A stretch of DNA of 64,000 nt from Orlajensenia leifsoniae. GTDB taxonomy: Bacteria; Actinomycetota; Actinomycetes; Actinomycetales; Microbacteriaceae. The DNA is taken from the NCBI RefSeq assembly GCF_004570845.1, contig NZ_SPQZ01000001.1, positions 620,001 through 684,000 on the forward strand. The letters run 5' to 3'. The position numbers were made by a program, and so were the translations under genes. Position 1 is the stretch's first letter; every line of letters starts with the position of its first letter. The notes beneath the pieces were generated by a model. It saw only the letters and a list, made by a program, of their open reading frames with translations. It was not told where the DNA came from and made no database searches. Below, piece by piece: positions 34,341 through 46,533 of this stretch.

Positions 34341-35804
34341 TTACTGCAGCGCGCTCGTGAGCCGTGCGAGGTTGTCGAGCACCGTGGACCGCAGCGGCTG
34401 CTTCATCCAGTCCTCGAGCGTGAGCTCCTTGCTGGCGGCACGGTAGTCGTCCTCGACGGCGCGCATCTCCTGAACGAAGCTCTTGCCGCGCACCATCAGC
34501 GAGACCTCCATGTTGAGGCCGAAGGAGCGCATGTCCATGTTACTCGAGCCGATCACGGCGACGTCCTCGTCGACGGTGAAGTGCTTCGCGTGCAGGATGT
34601 ACGGTGCCTTGTACATGTAGATGCGCACGCCGTTGCGCAGCAGCGCCTCGTAGTACGAGCGCTGCGCGTGCCAGACCAGGGCCTGGTCTCCGATCTCCGA
34701 GACGAACAGGTCGACGGCCACGCCGCGCTGCACCGCCGTGGTGATCGCGTAGAGCATCGCCTCGTCGGGCACGAAGTACGGGCTCGTGATGACGATGCGC
34801 TCCTGCGCGTTGTAGAGCAGCGCCAGGAAGAGCCTGAGGTTGTTCTCACCGGCGAATCCGGGACCACTCGGCACCACCTGGCACTCGAGCAGGCGAGGAT
34901 CGTCGATGGACTCGAGCACCTCCGCCTCCTTCTCGAGAAGCACGTCGGACTCGATGAACCAGTCGGTGATGAAGATGAGGTTGAGGGCGTCGACGACGGG
35001 CCCGTCGACACGGGCGACGAGCTCCTGCCACTTGAGGCCGCGCTTGATGTTCGACTTCTTGTTGTAGGTGCGATCGATGAGGTTCTGCGACCCCACGAAC
35101 GCCGTGCGGCCGTCGACCACCAGGATCTTGCGGTGGTTGCGCAGGTCGAGCCGCTGGTTGTTGCCCTTGAGCGGCTGCACCGGCAGCATCAAGTACCACT
35201 CGGCGCCCATGGCCGTGAGGCGCTTGAGCGTCGACTTGTAGTCGCGGGTGTGCGACGAGGCCCAGTGATCGAGCAGCACGCGCACCTTCACGCCCCGCCC
35301 GACCGCCGCCTCGAGGGCGTCGAAGAACCCGGCGGTCGTCTGGTCGCACGAGAGGATGTAGAACTCGACGTGCACGTACTTGCGGGCCGTCGCGATCTCG
35401 GCGGTCATGGCGTCGATCGAGCCCTGATAGCTGGCGATCAGACGTGCGGAATTGCCGTCGACCATGGGCATCGCGCTCAGGTTGGAGTTCAGCTCGACGA
35501 TGGAGCCGAACCAGGCCGGCCACTGCTCATTGGCCTGACGCCCTTCGGGAACATCCGTGTTCGCGCGGATGAAGGCATCCATCTCCTTCTGCTTCGCCCG
35601 TCGCTTGCGCGGGAGCTTCGGATTGCCGATCAGCAGGAACAGCAGCACACCGATGTACGGGATGAAGAAGACGGCGAGCAGCCAGGCCGTTGCAGCTGTC
35701 GGGCGACGATTCCGCGGGATGATGATGATCGCCGCGATGCGGATGGACCAGTCGATGATGAGGAGAAGCGCGATGACGAGAAGCGACAGGTCCGTCGACG
35801 ACAT
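34341..35804 (-). CDS. cls: Cardiolipin synthase
   Basis: This 487-residue membrane enzyme has two N-terminal membrane segments and a PLDNT-like region. Two HKD phospholipase-D motifs follow: NHRKILVVDGRTAFVGSQN (first) and LHAKHFTVDEDVAVIGSSN (second). It condenses two phosphatidylglycerol molecules to cardiolipin at the membrane. The length and motif spacing are typical of bacterial Cls. It is preceded, six bases upstream on the same strand, by a small membrane protein gene. A gap of about 55 bases separates it from the convergent pirin gene. Confidence 0.93.
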   Translation of the reverse strand: MSSTDLSLLVIALLLIIDWSIRIAAIIIIPRNRRPTAATAWLLAVFFIPYIGVLLFLLIGNPKLPRKRRAKQKEMDAFIRANTDVPEGRQANEQWPAWFGSIVELNSNLSAMPMVDGNSARLIASYQGSIDAMTAEIATARKYVHVEFYILSCDQTTAGFFDALEAAVGRGVKVRVLLDHWASSHTRDYKSTLKRLTAMGAEWYLMLPVQPLKGNNQRLDLRNHRKILVVDGRTAFVGSQNLIDRTYNKKSNIKRGLKWQELVARVDGPVVDALNLIFITDWFIESDVLLEKEAEVLESIDDPRLLECQVVPSGPGFAGENNLRLFLALLYNAQERIVITSPYFVPDEAMLYAITTAVQRGVAVDLFVSEIGDQALVWHAQRSYYEALLRNGVRIYMYKAPYILHAKHFTVDEDVAVIGSSNMDMRSFGLNMEVSLMVRGKSFVQEMRAVEDDYRAASKELTLEDWMKQPLRSTVLDNLARLTSALQ

Positions 35805-35810
35805 CTGCGC

Positions 35811-36002
35811 TCAGACCGCGGGCTTGTCGCGGTGTGGCGCATCGAGTCCGAGCTTGGCGCGCTCTTCGGCCTCGATCTCGCTGTAGACCTTGCGCTCGGT
35901 GCGGTCCGCACGCAGGAGGGCACGCATGATGAACCAGAAGATGCCGCCGACGAGTACCGTCGGCGTGAGCGACCAGAGCGCGTTGACCCAGAAGTTGTCC
36001 AT
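35811..36002 (-). CDS. Small single-TM protein upstream of cls
   Basis: This 63-residue protein begins MDNFWVNALWSLTPTVLVGG with one membrane segment to about residue 30 (IFWFIMRALL). A charged cytoplasmic tail (RADRTERKVYSEIEAEERAK) follows. It ends six bases before the cls start, so the two are co-transcribed. Similar small proteins are common beside housekeeping genes in Microbacteriaceae, but I know no function. An accessory role for Cls is only inferred from position. Confidence 0.7.
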   Translation of the reverse strand: MDNFWVNALWSLTPTVLVGGIFWFIMRALLRADRTERKVYSEIEAEERAKLGLDAPHRDKPAV

Positions 36003-36127
36003 AGCCCTGTCATTCTACGGCCCCGGATGCCGCTCCCCCACCGCCCTCCGGATGCCCGGCCTGGCGTCACGAGAACAGGCCCGATCGCACCGTTCACGCC
36101 AGAACAGGCCAGACGGGCCCTCGCGCG

Positions 36128-36276
36128 CTAGTTGGAGACGATGCCGATGATGCCCGTGACGATCATGTAGACGGCGAAGCCTCCGACAGCGAGCCAGATG
36201 CCGAGGCGCGTGTTGGAGACGGGCTTCTTGCCGCCGTCGTCGGGTTCGAGCTCGCTCTTCGGGAGATAGTCGTTCA

Positions 36277-36277
<1 letters not shown>
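36128..36277 (-). CDS. Small single-TM protein coupled to lysS
   Basis: This 49-residue protein begins MNDYLPKSELEPDDGGKKPV with one C-terminal membrane segment (LGIWLAVGGFAVYMIVTGII). The start codon overlaps the lysS stop as TGATG, so translation is coupled. It is shorter than usual gene-calling limits. It may close the long folate-pantothenate-lysS unit. No family recognised. Confidence 0.65.
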
Positions 36278-37791
<1,514 letters not shown>

Positions 37792-37826
37792 GAATGTCTC
37801 CGTGGGTGCGAGCCTGGTGGCCCGCG

Positions 37827-38720
37827 TCAGTTCAGGGTGATGGTGGTGTTGTCGATGAGTCGGGTCTCCCCGACCAGTGCGGCCACGAGGACCGTCGCCG
37901 GGCCGCGGAAATCGTCGTCGACCGGAAGGAAGGTCGCCGGATCGACGACGACGAGATAGTCCAGTTTAACGGCGTCGTGATCCCCGAACGCCCCAGCCGC
38001 CTCGGCGAGCACCTCGGCGACGCCCTCGAAGGCCGTGTTCTCCGCTGTGCGCAAGGCCTCGGAGAGGGTGATCGCCGCGAGACGCTCCTCGTCGGAGAGG
38101 AAACGATTGCGGCTCGACAGCGCCAGCCCGTCGAGTTCACGCACCGTGGGGACGACCTCGATCGTCGTCGCCAGGTTGAGGTCGGCGACCATCTGCTGAA
38201 CGAGGAACGCCTGCTGGGCGTCCTTGCGGCCGAACACGGCGACGTCGGGTTGCGTGATGCCGAGCAGCTTCGCGACGACGGTGAGCATGCCGTCGAAGTG
38301 GCCCGGCCGCGCTGCGCCCTCGTAGAGCGACCCGACGTGGCCGGCGCTCACCCGGGTCTCGACGGCCCCGGTGGGATACATCTCGTCGACCGACGGCGCG
38401 AACACGAAGGAGGCGCCGTGGGCGTCGAGCGCCTCGAGGTCGGCGTCGAGGGTGCGCGGATAGCGGTCGAGGTCCTCGCCGGCGCCGAACTGCAGCGGGT
38501 TCACGAAGATCGACACGATCACGGTCTCACCGAGCTCGCGCGCCCTGTCGACGAGGGCCAGGTGCCCGGCGTGCAGAGCGCCCATGGTCGGCACGAGCAC
38601 GATGCGATCACCGGATGCCCGGGCTGCGCGCACGCTCTCGCGTACGGAGTCGACGGTCGGGAGAACCGTGACGGTCGGGGCGACGGCGATCGTCGAGGCT
38701 GTCGGGGACGGGCGGTTCAT
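37827..38720 (-). CDS. panC: Pantothenate synthetase (pantoate-beta-alanine ligase)
   Basis: This 297-residue enzyme joins pantoate and beta-alanine with ATP to make pantothenate. Motifs: PTMGALHAGHLALVDRA (ATP-binding HxGH), FVNPLQFG, DLDRYPR, and ALSSRNRFLS. The ATG at 38720 has AGGAG four bases upstream and lies one base after the DUF2520 gene stop, so the two are coupled. Longer frames are not supported. No panB or panD is in the window. Confidence 0.95.
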   Translation of the reverse strand: MNRPSPTASTIAVAPTVTVLPTVDSVRESVRAARASGDRIVLVPTMGALHAGHLALVDRARELGETVIVSIFVNPLQFGAGEDLDRYPRTLDADLEALDAHGASFVFAPSVDEMYPTGAVETRVSAGHVGSLYEGAARPGHFDGMLTVVAKLLGITQPDVAVFGRKDAQQAFLVQQMVADLNLATTIEVVPTVRELDGLALSSRNRFLSDEERLAAITLSEALRTAENTAFEGVAEVLAEAAGAFGDHDAVKLDYLVVVDPATFLPVDDDFRGPATVLVAALVGETRLIDNTTITLN

Positions 38721-38721
38721 C

Positions 38722-39504
38722 TCACTCCTCGGATGCGGGAGGGTTGTCGAACCCGCCTCCGGTGTCGGCCAGCAGATCGGCCACATCGATGGTACTCGCG
38801 CCGCTGCGGGCCAGAGCCGCCTCGACCGAGGAGCGCACGAGCGGGGCGATGAATGTGCCGGCGTTCTCGATGCCGATGCCGCGCAGCAGCCTGGCGGCCT
38901 GATCGACGATCGCGCTCGAGAACGACACCGCCGTCTCGACGGCCTCGGCGTACGCGGGGCGGTCGGCCTCGGCCACGATGTGGGGCTCTCCGCCCATCTC
39001 CACGACGAGGGCCTGCCCGATCGGCAGCACGGGGGCGGGGGCGGTGACGGCGAACCAGGCCTCGCCGAGTCGCGAGATGTCGAGGCTGGTGCCCGTGAAC
39101 GTCATCGCCGGATGCACGGCGAGCGGGATGGCTCCGCGCTGAAGCGCCGGGGCGAGCACCTCGGTTCCGTACTGCGCCGCCGTATGGAGCACGAGCTGGC
39201 CGGGCTGCCAGGCGCCCGTCGCCGCGAGGCCGGAGACGAGGGCGGGCAGCTCGGCTGCGGGCACCGCGAGGATGACGAGCTCGCTGCGCTCGACCACCTC
39301 GGGAACCGTCAGGACGGGAACCCCGGGGAGCATCGCATCCGCTCGCTCGAGACTCGCCTCCGAGACGGCGGAGATGCCGACGAGGGCATGACCGGCTCCG
39401 GCGAGGGCTGCGCCGAGCACGGGCCCGACCCGACCGGCCCCGATGATGCCGACGCCGAGCCGACCGGCCCTGGACGAGGGCGATGCTGCCGCGGACGGGC
39501 TCAT
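38722..39504 (-). CDS. Rossmann-fold/DUF2520 reductase-like protein, possible ketopantoate reductase
   Basis: This 260-residue protein has an N-terminal NAD(P)-binding Rossmann domain (LGVGIIGAGRVGPVLGAALA) and a helical C-terminal DUF2520 domain (AVHPAMTFTG, LLRGIGIENAGTFIAPL, TIDVADLLA). Layout and size match the actinobacterial DUF2520 family. A DUF2520-type protein, PanG, has been described as an alternative ketopantoate reductase in other bacteria. Here the gene is coupled to panC (one-base gap) and overlaps the PH-protein gene as ATGA, which supports a role in pantothenate synthesis (inference). No panE is seen in the window. Confidence 0.8.
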   Translation of the reverse strand: MSPSAAASPSSRAGRLGVGIIGAGRVGPVLGAALAGAGHALVGISAVSEASLERADAMLPGVPVLTVPEVVERSELVILAVPAAELPALVSGLAATGAWQPGQLVLHTAAQYGTEVLAPALQRGAIPLAVHPAMTFTGTSLDISRLGEAWFAVTAPAPVLPIGQALVVEMGGEPHIVAEADRPAYAEAVETAVSFSSAIVDQAARLLRGIGIENAGTFIAPLVRSSVEAALARSGASTIDVADLLADTGGGFDNPPASEE

Positions 39505-41054
39505 GACGTGCTCCAGTGGTGACTCGTGTCCGAGGCCGCGTAGGTGACGGCGTCGGCTCCGGCCTCGGCGAACAGACGGACGGCCGTGGCCGCGTCGGCG
39601 ACGTCGAGTGATGCGATGACGGGCCCGGACACCGTCTGAACCTGAACGGCCGCCAGCCGCAACGATCGCTGCAGCGGCCCCTGGGAGAGCGACACGCTCT
39701 GCACCCGGGCGTACGGCACGATCGCGAGGTGTCGGGACACGAGGCCGTGGCGCAGCAGCAGCACGCCGGATGCCGCCCTGAAGCCCGTGCGACGCCAGGA
39801 GAACGGTCGCAGCCAGGCAGCCCGGCGCGGGGCTCCCGAGTAGTCGTCGTCGCCCCGCGAAACCAGCCCGGCGCGGATCACGAGGGCAGCGTCATCGCCG
39901 ACGAAGGCCGGCAGCATGAGGCCGAGCACCCGCGAGACGTCCTCGGCTTTTCCGACGGGCATGACCGTCGTGTGGTCGCGGTTCTGGCCGTCGCTGCGCG
40001 CCCGGCTCGCCGTGTTGACCTGGATGCGCCACCAGCCGAACGGCCGCCAGAGCAGCGGCTGGCTCACGCCGATGGCGTGGATGCGACCCGGAGGCAGCGT
40101 CTCGTTGTTGGTGGAGAGGAGCCCGTAGCCGACGCGCACACCATCGGGCGTGCCCGCGATGCTGTAGCGCAGCATGCGTGTGACCCGGTTCCAGTAGTAA
40201 CTCACGCTGCCGATGAGGATCGGGAGCACGGCGAAGACCGGCCAGACGGCGTCGTTCGCGACACCCACGATGAGCGCGACCCCCGCCACCAGGAGGAAGA
40301 CCGTGTATCCGCTGAGCAGCACCGATCCGATCAGCCGCACGACGGGGATGCGCACCACGGACTCGGGCGGGGCGACATCGGCGTCGAGTTCCGGCGCGAG
40401 GAACTCGTTCACGCGTTGGTTGATGATGCCTGTGGCAACGGATGCCGGTGCTCCTGTCGCGGTGTCGACGTCGGCGCTGGCGCTGGTGGCGGTCTCGCCA
40501 CCGGGTGCGGGCGGGGGCAGCACGGCAGCGTCCCTGCTCGCCCGCAACCCCGAGGCGAGCTGCAGGATCTCGCGACGCAGCGCATCCGCCGCGGCCGATC
40601 CGAGATAGGCGAGCTGCACATTGCCGTCGTTGCCCGCCACGGCCACGTCGAGCTTGGCTGCGCCGAAGAGTCGCGGAAGCAGCGAGCGGGTGATGGTCAC
40701 GCCCTGCACCCGATCGAGACGGGCCCGCCGGTGCGTGCGGAACAGCAGGCCGCTGCGCACCTCGACGAGATCATCGGTCACCCGGAAGCTGTGCATGCGC
40801 CACGACAGGTAGAACACGGCGATGATCACGATGAGGACCCCGAGCACCGCAAGGAGTGCCCAGCCCACGAGGCCGCGCGCGTAGATGTCGTCGAGGGGAT
40901 CGTCGCCGTAGCTCGGCACATGGAAGAAGATCTCGACGAGCCGCTCACGCAGGTTGGCGATCACGAAGCCGGCGATGGCGACGAAGGCGATGCCCCCGCG
41001 CAGAAGCGGCGACGCAGGATGCAGGCGGTGCCACTCGCCGTCGGTGAGGTTCAC
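39501..41054 (-). CDS. Membrane protein with bacterial PH domains (YdbT-like)
   Basis: This 517-residue protein has two N-terminal membrane segments. A bacterial PH (bPH2) domain follows (HSFRVTDDLVEVRSGLLFRT, then RRARLDRVQGVTI). A second membrane pair comes next, then further PH-like repeats (LRYSIAGTPDGVRVGYGLLS, and VSRHLAIVPYARVQSVSLSQ). This three-PH layout is that of YdbT-like proteins, normally encoded with a single-PH YdbS partner, as here. Its start and stop overlap its neighbours. In Bacillus the ydbST pair confers resistance to some bacteriocins. The role in Actinobacteria is unknown. Confidence 0.82.
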   Translation of the reverse strand: MNLTDGEWHRLHPASPLLRGGIAFVAIAGFVIANLRERLVEIFFHVPSYGDDPLDDIYARGLVGWALLAVLGVLIVIIAVFYLSWRMHSFRVTDDLVEVRSGLLFRTHRRARLDRVQGVTITRSLLPRLFGAAKLDVAVAGNDGNVQLAYLGSAAADALRREILQLASGLRASRDAAVLPPPAPGGETATSASADVDTATGAPASVATGIINQRVNEFLAPELDADVAPPESVVRIPVVRLIGSVLLSGYTVFLLVAGVALIVGVANDAVWPVFAVLPILIGSVSYYWNRVTRMLRYSIAGTPDGVRVGYGLLSTNNETLPPGRIHAIGVSQPLLWRPFGWWRIQVNTASRARSDGQNRDHTTVMPVGKAEDVSRVLGLMLPAFVGDDAALVIRAGLVSRGDDDYSGAPRRAAWLRPFSWRRTGFRAASGVLLLRHGLVSRHLAIVPYARVQSVSLSQGPLQRSLRLAAVQVQTVSGPVIASLDVADAATAVRLFAEAGADAVTYAASDTSHHWSTS

Positions 41055-41626
41055 AGTCCGGCCCGGCGACTCTCGGCCAGGGTCACGAGCTGATCGCGCA
41101 ACTCCTCGGCATCGGCCTCGGGCAGCCCGGGGATGGCGACGGCCGTCGCCGCCGCGGCGGTCACGAAGCGCAGGTCGGCGAGGCCGAGGGCGCGCGACAC
41201 CGGCCCGCGAGTGATGTCGACGAGCTGCATCCGGCCGTACGGCACGGCGACGAAGCGCTGGAACATGATGCCCCGGCGGAACACGAGGTCGTCCGTCCGC
41301 AGGGCGTAGCCGATCGAGCGCACTCTACGGGGTTCGACGACGATGCTGATGATGAAGAACACGGCCACGAACGGCAGTGCCCATCCGGCCCACGTCCAGT
41401 CCCACGCGAGCCAGGCGACGGCGACGAGGCCGCAGACGATCACGGCCGCGATGCCGAGCTGCACGAGTCCCGCGACGAGGTACTTCGGGGAGACGCGCTT
41501 CCAGGCGATTCCGGGCAGATCGATGCGCGGATCGGTCGACTCCGCGGGAGCCGCGGAGTCGGGTGCGTGATCCTCCGGGCCGGCGCTCGTCATCGCGACA
41601 TCGTCGTCATGGTCGGTCTCAGGCAT
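41051..41626 (-). CDS. Membrane protein with single bacterial PH domain (YdbS-like)
   Basis: This 191-residue protein has an acidic N-terminal tail, two membrane segments (LVAGLVQLGIAAVIVCGLV, then WALPFVAVFFIISIVVEP), and one bPH2 domain (YALRTDDLVFRRGIMFQRFV, AVPYGRMQLVDIT, GPVSRALGLADLRF). It pairs with the downstream YdbT-like gene (4-base overlap) and starts inside the end of the DUF3180 gene. ATG 41626 is preferred over the TTG at 41635. Probably forms a membrane complex with the YdbT-like protein. Confidence 0.8.
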   Translation of the reverse strand: MPETDHDDDVAMTSAGPEDHAPDSAAPAESTDPRIDLPGIAWKRVSPKYLVAGLVQLGIAAVIVCGLVAVAWLAWDWTWAGWALPFVAVFFIISIVVEPRRVRSIGYALRTDDLVFRRGIMFQRFVAVPYGRMQLVDITRGPVSRALGLADLRFVTAAAATAVAIPGLPEADAEELRDQLVTLAESRRAGL

Positions 41627-42092
41627 GGGCTCCAACTTCGTCGTCCGGATCGTCGCCGCTCGGCGGGATGGTGCAGAAGTACTCGGCGATGAGGCCGGCG
41701 GCCAGCAGGAGCGCGGCGGTGACGGCCGAGGCGACGGCCATCCAGATCGAGCCGAGGCCAGGGATAGCCGTGCGGGTGAGCAGGTAGACCAGCACCCCGA
41801 GACCGCCGCCGAGGAGGAGGGCTCCGGCGAGGGACGATGCCTTCGCGAGGGCCGCGACCCTCATCGCGCGGAACGGGTTGATGCGCTCCTTCGACCTGCC
41901 CGTGACGGCACGGCGGATGGGCACGGCGAAGCCGATCACGACAGCGGCGATTGCCACGAGGGCGATCGGCAGGGAGAGGGGCGGCACGAACACGGCTCGT
42001 CCTGTCGCGGCCGTACCGAGCTCGACCAGATAGCCGACCACGAGGCCGACGAGGGCGAGGGCTATGAGCGTCGTCGGATGCGTGCGGGTCAT
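41619..42092 (-). CDS. DUF3180 family membrane protein
   Basis: This 157-residue protein begins MTRTHPTTLIALALVGLVVG and has four hydrophobic segments with the basic loop RRAVTGRSKERINPFRAMRV in the middle. That is the DUF3180 pattern, which in Actinobacteria sits directly after folK. The ATG at 42092 overlaps the folK stop as ATGA, so it is preferred over longer starts. Function unknown despite the strongly conserved position. Confidence 0.85.
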   Translation of the reverse strand: MTRTHPTTLIALALVGLVVGYLVELGTAATGRAVFVPPLSLPIALVAIAAVVIGFAVPIRRAVTGRSKERINPFRAMRVAALAKASSLAGALLLGGGLGVLVYLLTRTAIPGLGSIWMAVASAVTAALLLAAGLIAEYFCTIPPSGDDPDDEVGAHA

Positions 42093-42643
42093 CGTGTCGT
42101 CCATCCGGAGTCGGCCGGCCACACGGCGACGGCATCGGTGGGCGGCAGGGCCGCGAGCAGGGCGTCGATGCGACCGAGGCCCGGCAGAACGGCATCCGGT
42201 TCGATCTCGAGCCAGGGTGCCAGCACGAAGGCGCGCTCGGCGGCACGCGGATGCGGCAGAGTCAGTCGCGCGTCGTCCGAGCCGACGTCGCCGAAGGTGA
42301 TGATGTCGATGTCGAGGGTGCGGTCGCCCCAGCGTTCGTCGCGGGTGCGACCGTGATCGGCCTCGATCGCGTTGATCGCGTGGAGCAGCGCGTCGGCGTC
42401 GAGCGTCGTGGCGATGCTGACGACGGCGTTCAGGTATCGGGGAGCCTGATCGTCCGTGCCGGTGAGCTTCACGGCCGTCGACTCCACCAGCTTCGATGCG
42501 GCGGTGAGACGGATGCCGTCGGTGTCGGCGATCTCGGCGATGGCCGTGGCGATCTGCTCGGCGCGGTCACCGAGGTTGCTGCCGAGAGCGAGGACGGAGC
42601 GGGTCTCCGCCGATGCGTCGCCCTCGCGCGGCCCGGCGCTCAC
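42089..42643 (-). CDS. folK: Dihydropterin pyrophosphokinase (HPPK)
   Basis: This 184-residue enzyme transfers pyrophosphate from ATP to 6-hydroxymethyl-dihydropterin in folate synthesis. Motifs: LALGSNLGDR, the catalytic/ATP-binding RTRDERWGDRTLDIDIITFG, and LPHPRAAERAFVLAPW. It overlaps folB by 4 bases and DUF3180 by 4 bases. The N-terminal about 15 residues are outside the conserved domain. Confidence 0.95.
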   Translation of the reverse strand: MSAGPREGDASAETRSVLALGSNLGDRAEQIATAIAEIADTDGIRLTAASKLVESTAVKLTGTDDQAPRYLNAVVSIATTLDADALLHAINAIEADHGRTRDERWGDRTLDIDIITFGDVGSDDARLTLPHPRAAERAFVLAPWLEIEPDAVLPGLGRIDALLAALPPTDAVAVWPADSGWTTR

Positions 42644-43020
42644 GCGCGACCCCGGGTGATGCTGACGGACACGTCGTCGAATCGCTCGGGGATGGGGGCC
42701 TGCGGCTTGTGCACTGTGACGCGCACCTCATGGGCCGCGGGATGCGCCAGTACCGTGGCGGCGATGCGCTCGGCCAGGGTCTCGATGAGGTCGACGGGAT
42801 CGCGGCGCACGGCCTCGGCGATCTCGACGGCCAGTTCTCCGTAGTGGATGGTCTGCGCCAGTTCGTCATCGGCCGCTGCCCCCGCGAAATCGAGCCACAC
42901 GGTCGCGTCGATCACGAACTCCTGGCCGTCGCGGCGCTCGTGTTCGAACACCCCGTGGTGCGCGTCGATGCGCAGTCCGGTGATGCTGATGCTGTCGAGC
43001 GTCTTATCCACGCTCTCCAC
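42640..43020 (-). CDS. folB: Dihydroneopterin aldolase
   Basis: This 126-residue enzyme converts dihydroneopterin to 6-hydroxymethyl-dihydropterin and glycolaldehyde. It has GLRIDAHHGVFEHERRDGQ with the active-site region. The strand HYGELAVEIAEAV and the end VHKPQAPIPERFDDVSV are typical. GTG 43020 overlaps folP by 17 bases; GTG 43011, with GGAG just upstream, is an equally possible start. It sits in the fol cluster between folP and folK. Confidence 0.93.
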   Translation of the reverse strand: MESVDKTLDSISITGLRIDAHHGVFEHERRDGQEFVIDATVWLDFAGAAADDELAQTIHYGELAVEIAEAVRRDPVDLIETLAERIAATVLAHPAAHEVRVTVHKPQAPIPERFDDVSVSITRGRA

Positions 43021-43822
43021 CTTGCCATGCGCGCACGACGTCGAGGGCGCGGCGCGTGCCGAGAACGTCGTGCACGCGCACGCCCCACACCCCGGCGCGA
43101 GCGCTCAGGGCGCTCACCACGGCCGTCGGGAGATCCCGGTCGGCCACCGGCGCGTCGGCGGGCAGCAGACGTCCGAGGAACCGCTTGCGCGACGCCCCGA
43201 TGAGGAGCGGATGCCCCAGACTGGCGAGCTCGCCGAGGTTGCCGAGCAGCTCCCAGTCGTGCTCGGCACGCTTGGCGAAGCCCAGGCCGGGGTCGAGGAT
43301 GATGCGGTCGGATCTGATGCCGGCAGCCAGCAGGGCGTCGACCCGGGCGGCGAGCTCCGACCGCACGTCGGTCACGACGTCGCCGTAGCGGGCGAGATCG
43401 TTCATGTGCTTGGAGTGCCCGCGCCAGTGCATCGCGACGTAGTGCACGTCGAGGTCGGCGACGGCTGCCGCCATGTCGGGGTCGGCGAGACCACCCGAGA
43501 CATCGTTGACGACTGCGGCGCCGGCGGTGACGGCCTCGACCGCCGTCGACGCGTTCATGGTGTCGACGCTCACGGCGATGCCCGCCGCGCTGAGGGCGGC
43601 GATCACGGGGATCACTCGCCCCTGCTCGGCGACGGGGTCGACGCGCTCGGCGCCGGGGCGTGTGGACTCCCCGCCCACGTCGATCAGGTCGGCGCCCTCG
43701 GCCACCAGCGCCTCAGCGTGGGCGATGGCGGAGTCGGTGTCGACCCAGCGGCCGCCGTCGCTGAAGGAATCAGGGGTCACGTTCAGCACACCGAGGATGA
43801 CGGTGTCGACGGATGCCGCCAT
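43004..43822 (-). CDS. folP: Dihydropteroate synthase
   Basis: This 272-residue TIM-barrel enzyme condenses the pterin pyrophosphate with p-aminobenzoate; it is the sulfonamide target. Motifs: GVLNVTPDSFSDGG, DVGGESTRPGA, VSVDTMNA, DPGLGFAK, and LIGASRKRFLG. ATG 43822 lies one base after the folE stop; a GTG at 43831 would add three residues. The 3' end overlaps folB. Confidence 0.96.
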   Translation of the reverse strand: MAASVDTVILGVLNVTPDSFSDGGRWVDTDSAIAHAEALVAEGADLIDVGGESTRPGAERVDPVAEQGRVIPVIAALSAAGIAVSVDTMNASTAVEAVTAGAAVVNDVSGGLADPDMAAAVADLDVHYVAMHWRGHSKHMNDLARYGDVVTDVRSELAARVDALLAAGIRSDRIILDPGLGFAKRAEHDWELLGNLGELASLGHPLLIGASRKRFLGRLLPADAPVADRDLPTAVVSALSARAGVWGVRVHDVLGTRRALDVVRAWQGGERG

Positions 43823-43823
43823 C

Positions 43824-44420
43824 TCAGCCACGCGGGGATTCGCCGATGAGCGCCATGAGCTCGGCCCGGGCGACGGCGTCCGTCAGCTCGCCTCGGCTGG
43901 CCACCGTGACGGTCGAACTGCCGGCCTGGCGCGAGCCGCGGGCGACGACGCACCTGTGAACGGCATCCATCACCACGAGGACGCCCCGGGCGGCGAGCCC
44001 GGTCTCGAGCGCGTCGGCGATCTCCTCGGTCAGGCGTTCCTGCAACTGGGGTCGCGTGGAGAGGGTCTCGACCACGTCGGCCAGCTTGCCCAGTCCGACG
44101 ATGCGCTCACCGGGGAGGTAGGCGACGTGCACGATGCCGACGAACGGCAACAGGTGGTGCTCGCAGATCGACCTGAAGTCGATCCCCCGCACGATGACGG
44201 CGTCGCTGGTCTGCGGCAGGCCGTCGTCGCTGGAGCCCAGCGGGACGGCGTCGAGCAGGTGCGACACGGGGTCGACCTCGAGCCCGCCGAAGAACTCCGC
44301 GTAGGAGTCCGCCACGCGCTTCGGGGTCTTCACGAGCCCGGGCCGAGAGGGATCCTCGCCGATCGCGAGCAGCAGCTCGGTCACGGCGGCTTCGATGCGT
44401 GGCCGATCGACGCCCGTCAC
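43824..44420 (-). CDS. folE: GTP cyclohydrolase I
   Basis: This 198-residue enzyme converts GTP to dihydroneopterin triphosphate, the first step of folate synthesis. The zinc ligands are visible in SICEHHLLPF and HRCVVARG, with the substrate region GLGKLADVVE. GTG 44420 has GGGAG upstream. It is 13 bases after the ftsH stop and directly before folP. Confidence 0.96.
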   Translation of the reverse strand: MTGVDRPRIEAAVTELLLAIGEDPSRPGLVKTPKRVADSYAEFFGGLEVDPVSHLLDAVPLGSSDDGLPQTSDAVIVRGIDFRSICEHHLLPFVGIVHVAYLPGERIVGLGKLADVVETLSTRPQLQERLTEEIADALETGLAARGVLVVMDAVHRCVVARGSRQAGSSTVTVASRGELTDAVARAELMALIGESPRG

Positions 44421-44433
44421 ACGCGCTCCCGGT

Positions 44434-46449
<2,016 letters not shown>

Positions 46450-46533
46450 GGTGCTCTGAGGGTATCGCCCGGGCGCTGTGCACTTGCTCCATGTTCGCTC
46501 ACGGCTTGCCGCAGCGCCGGGGCGCGACGAGCG

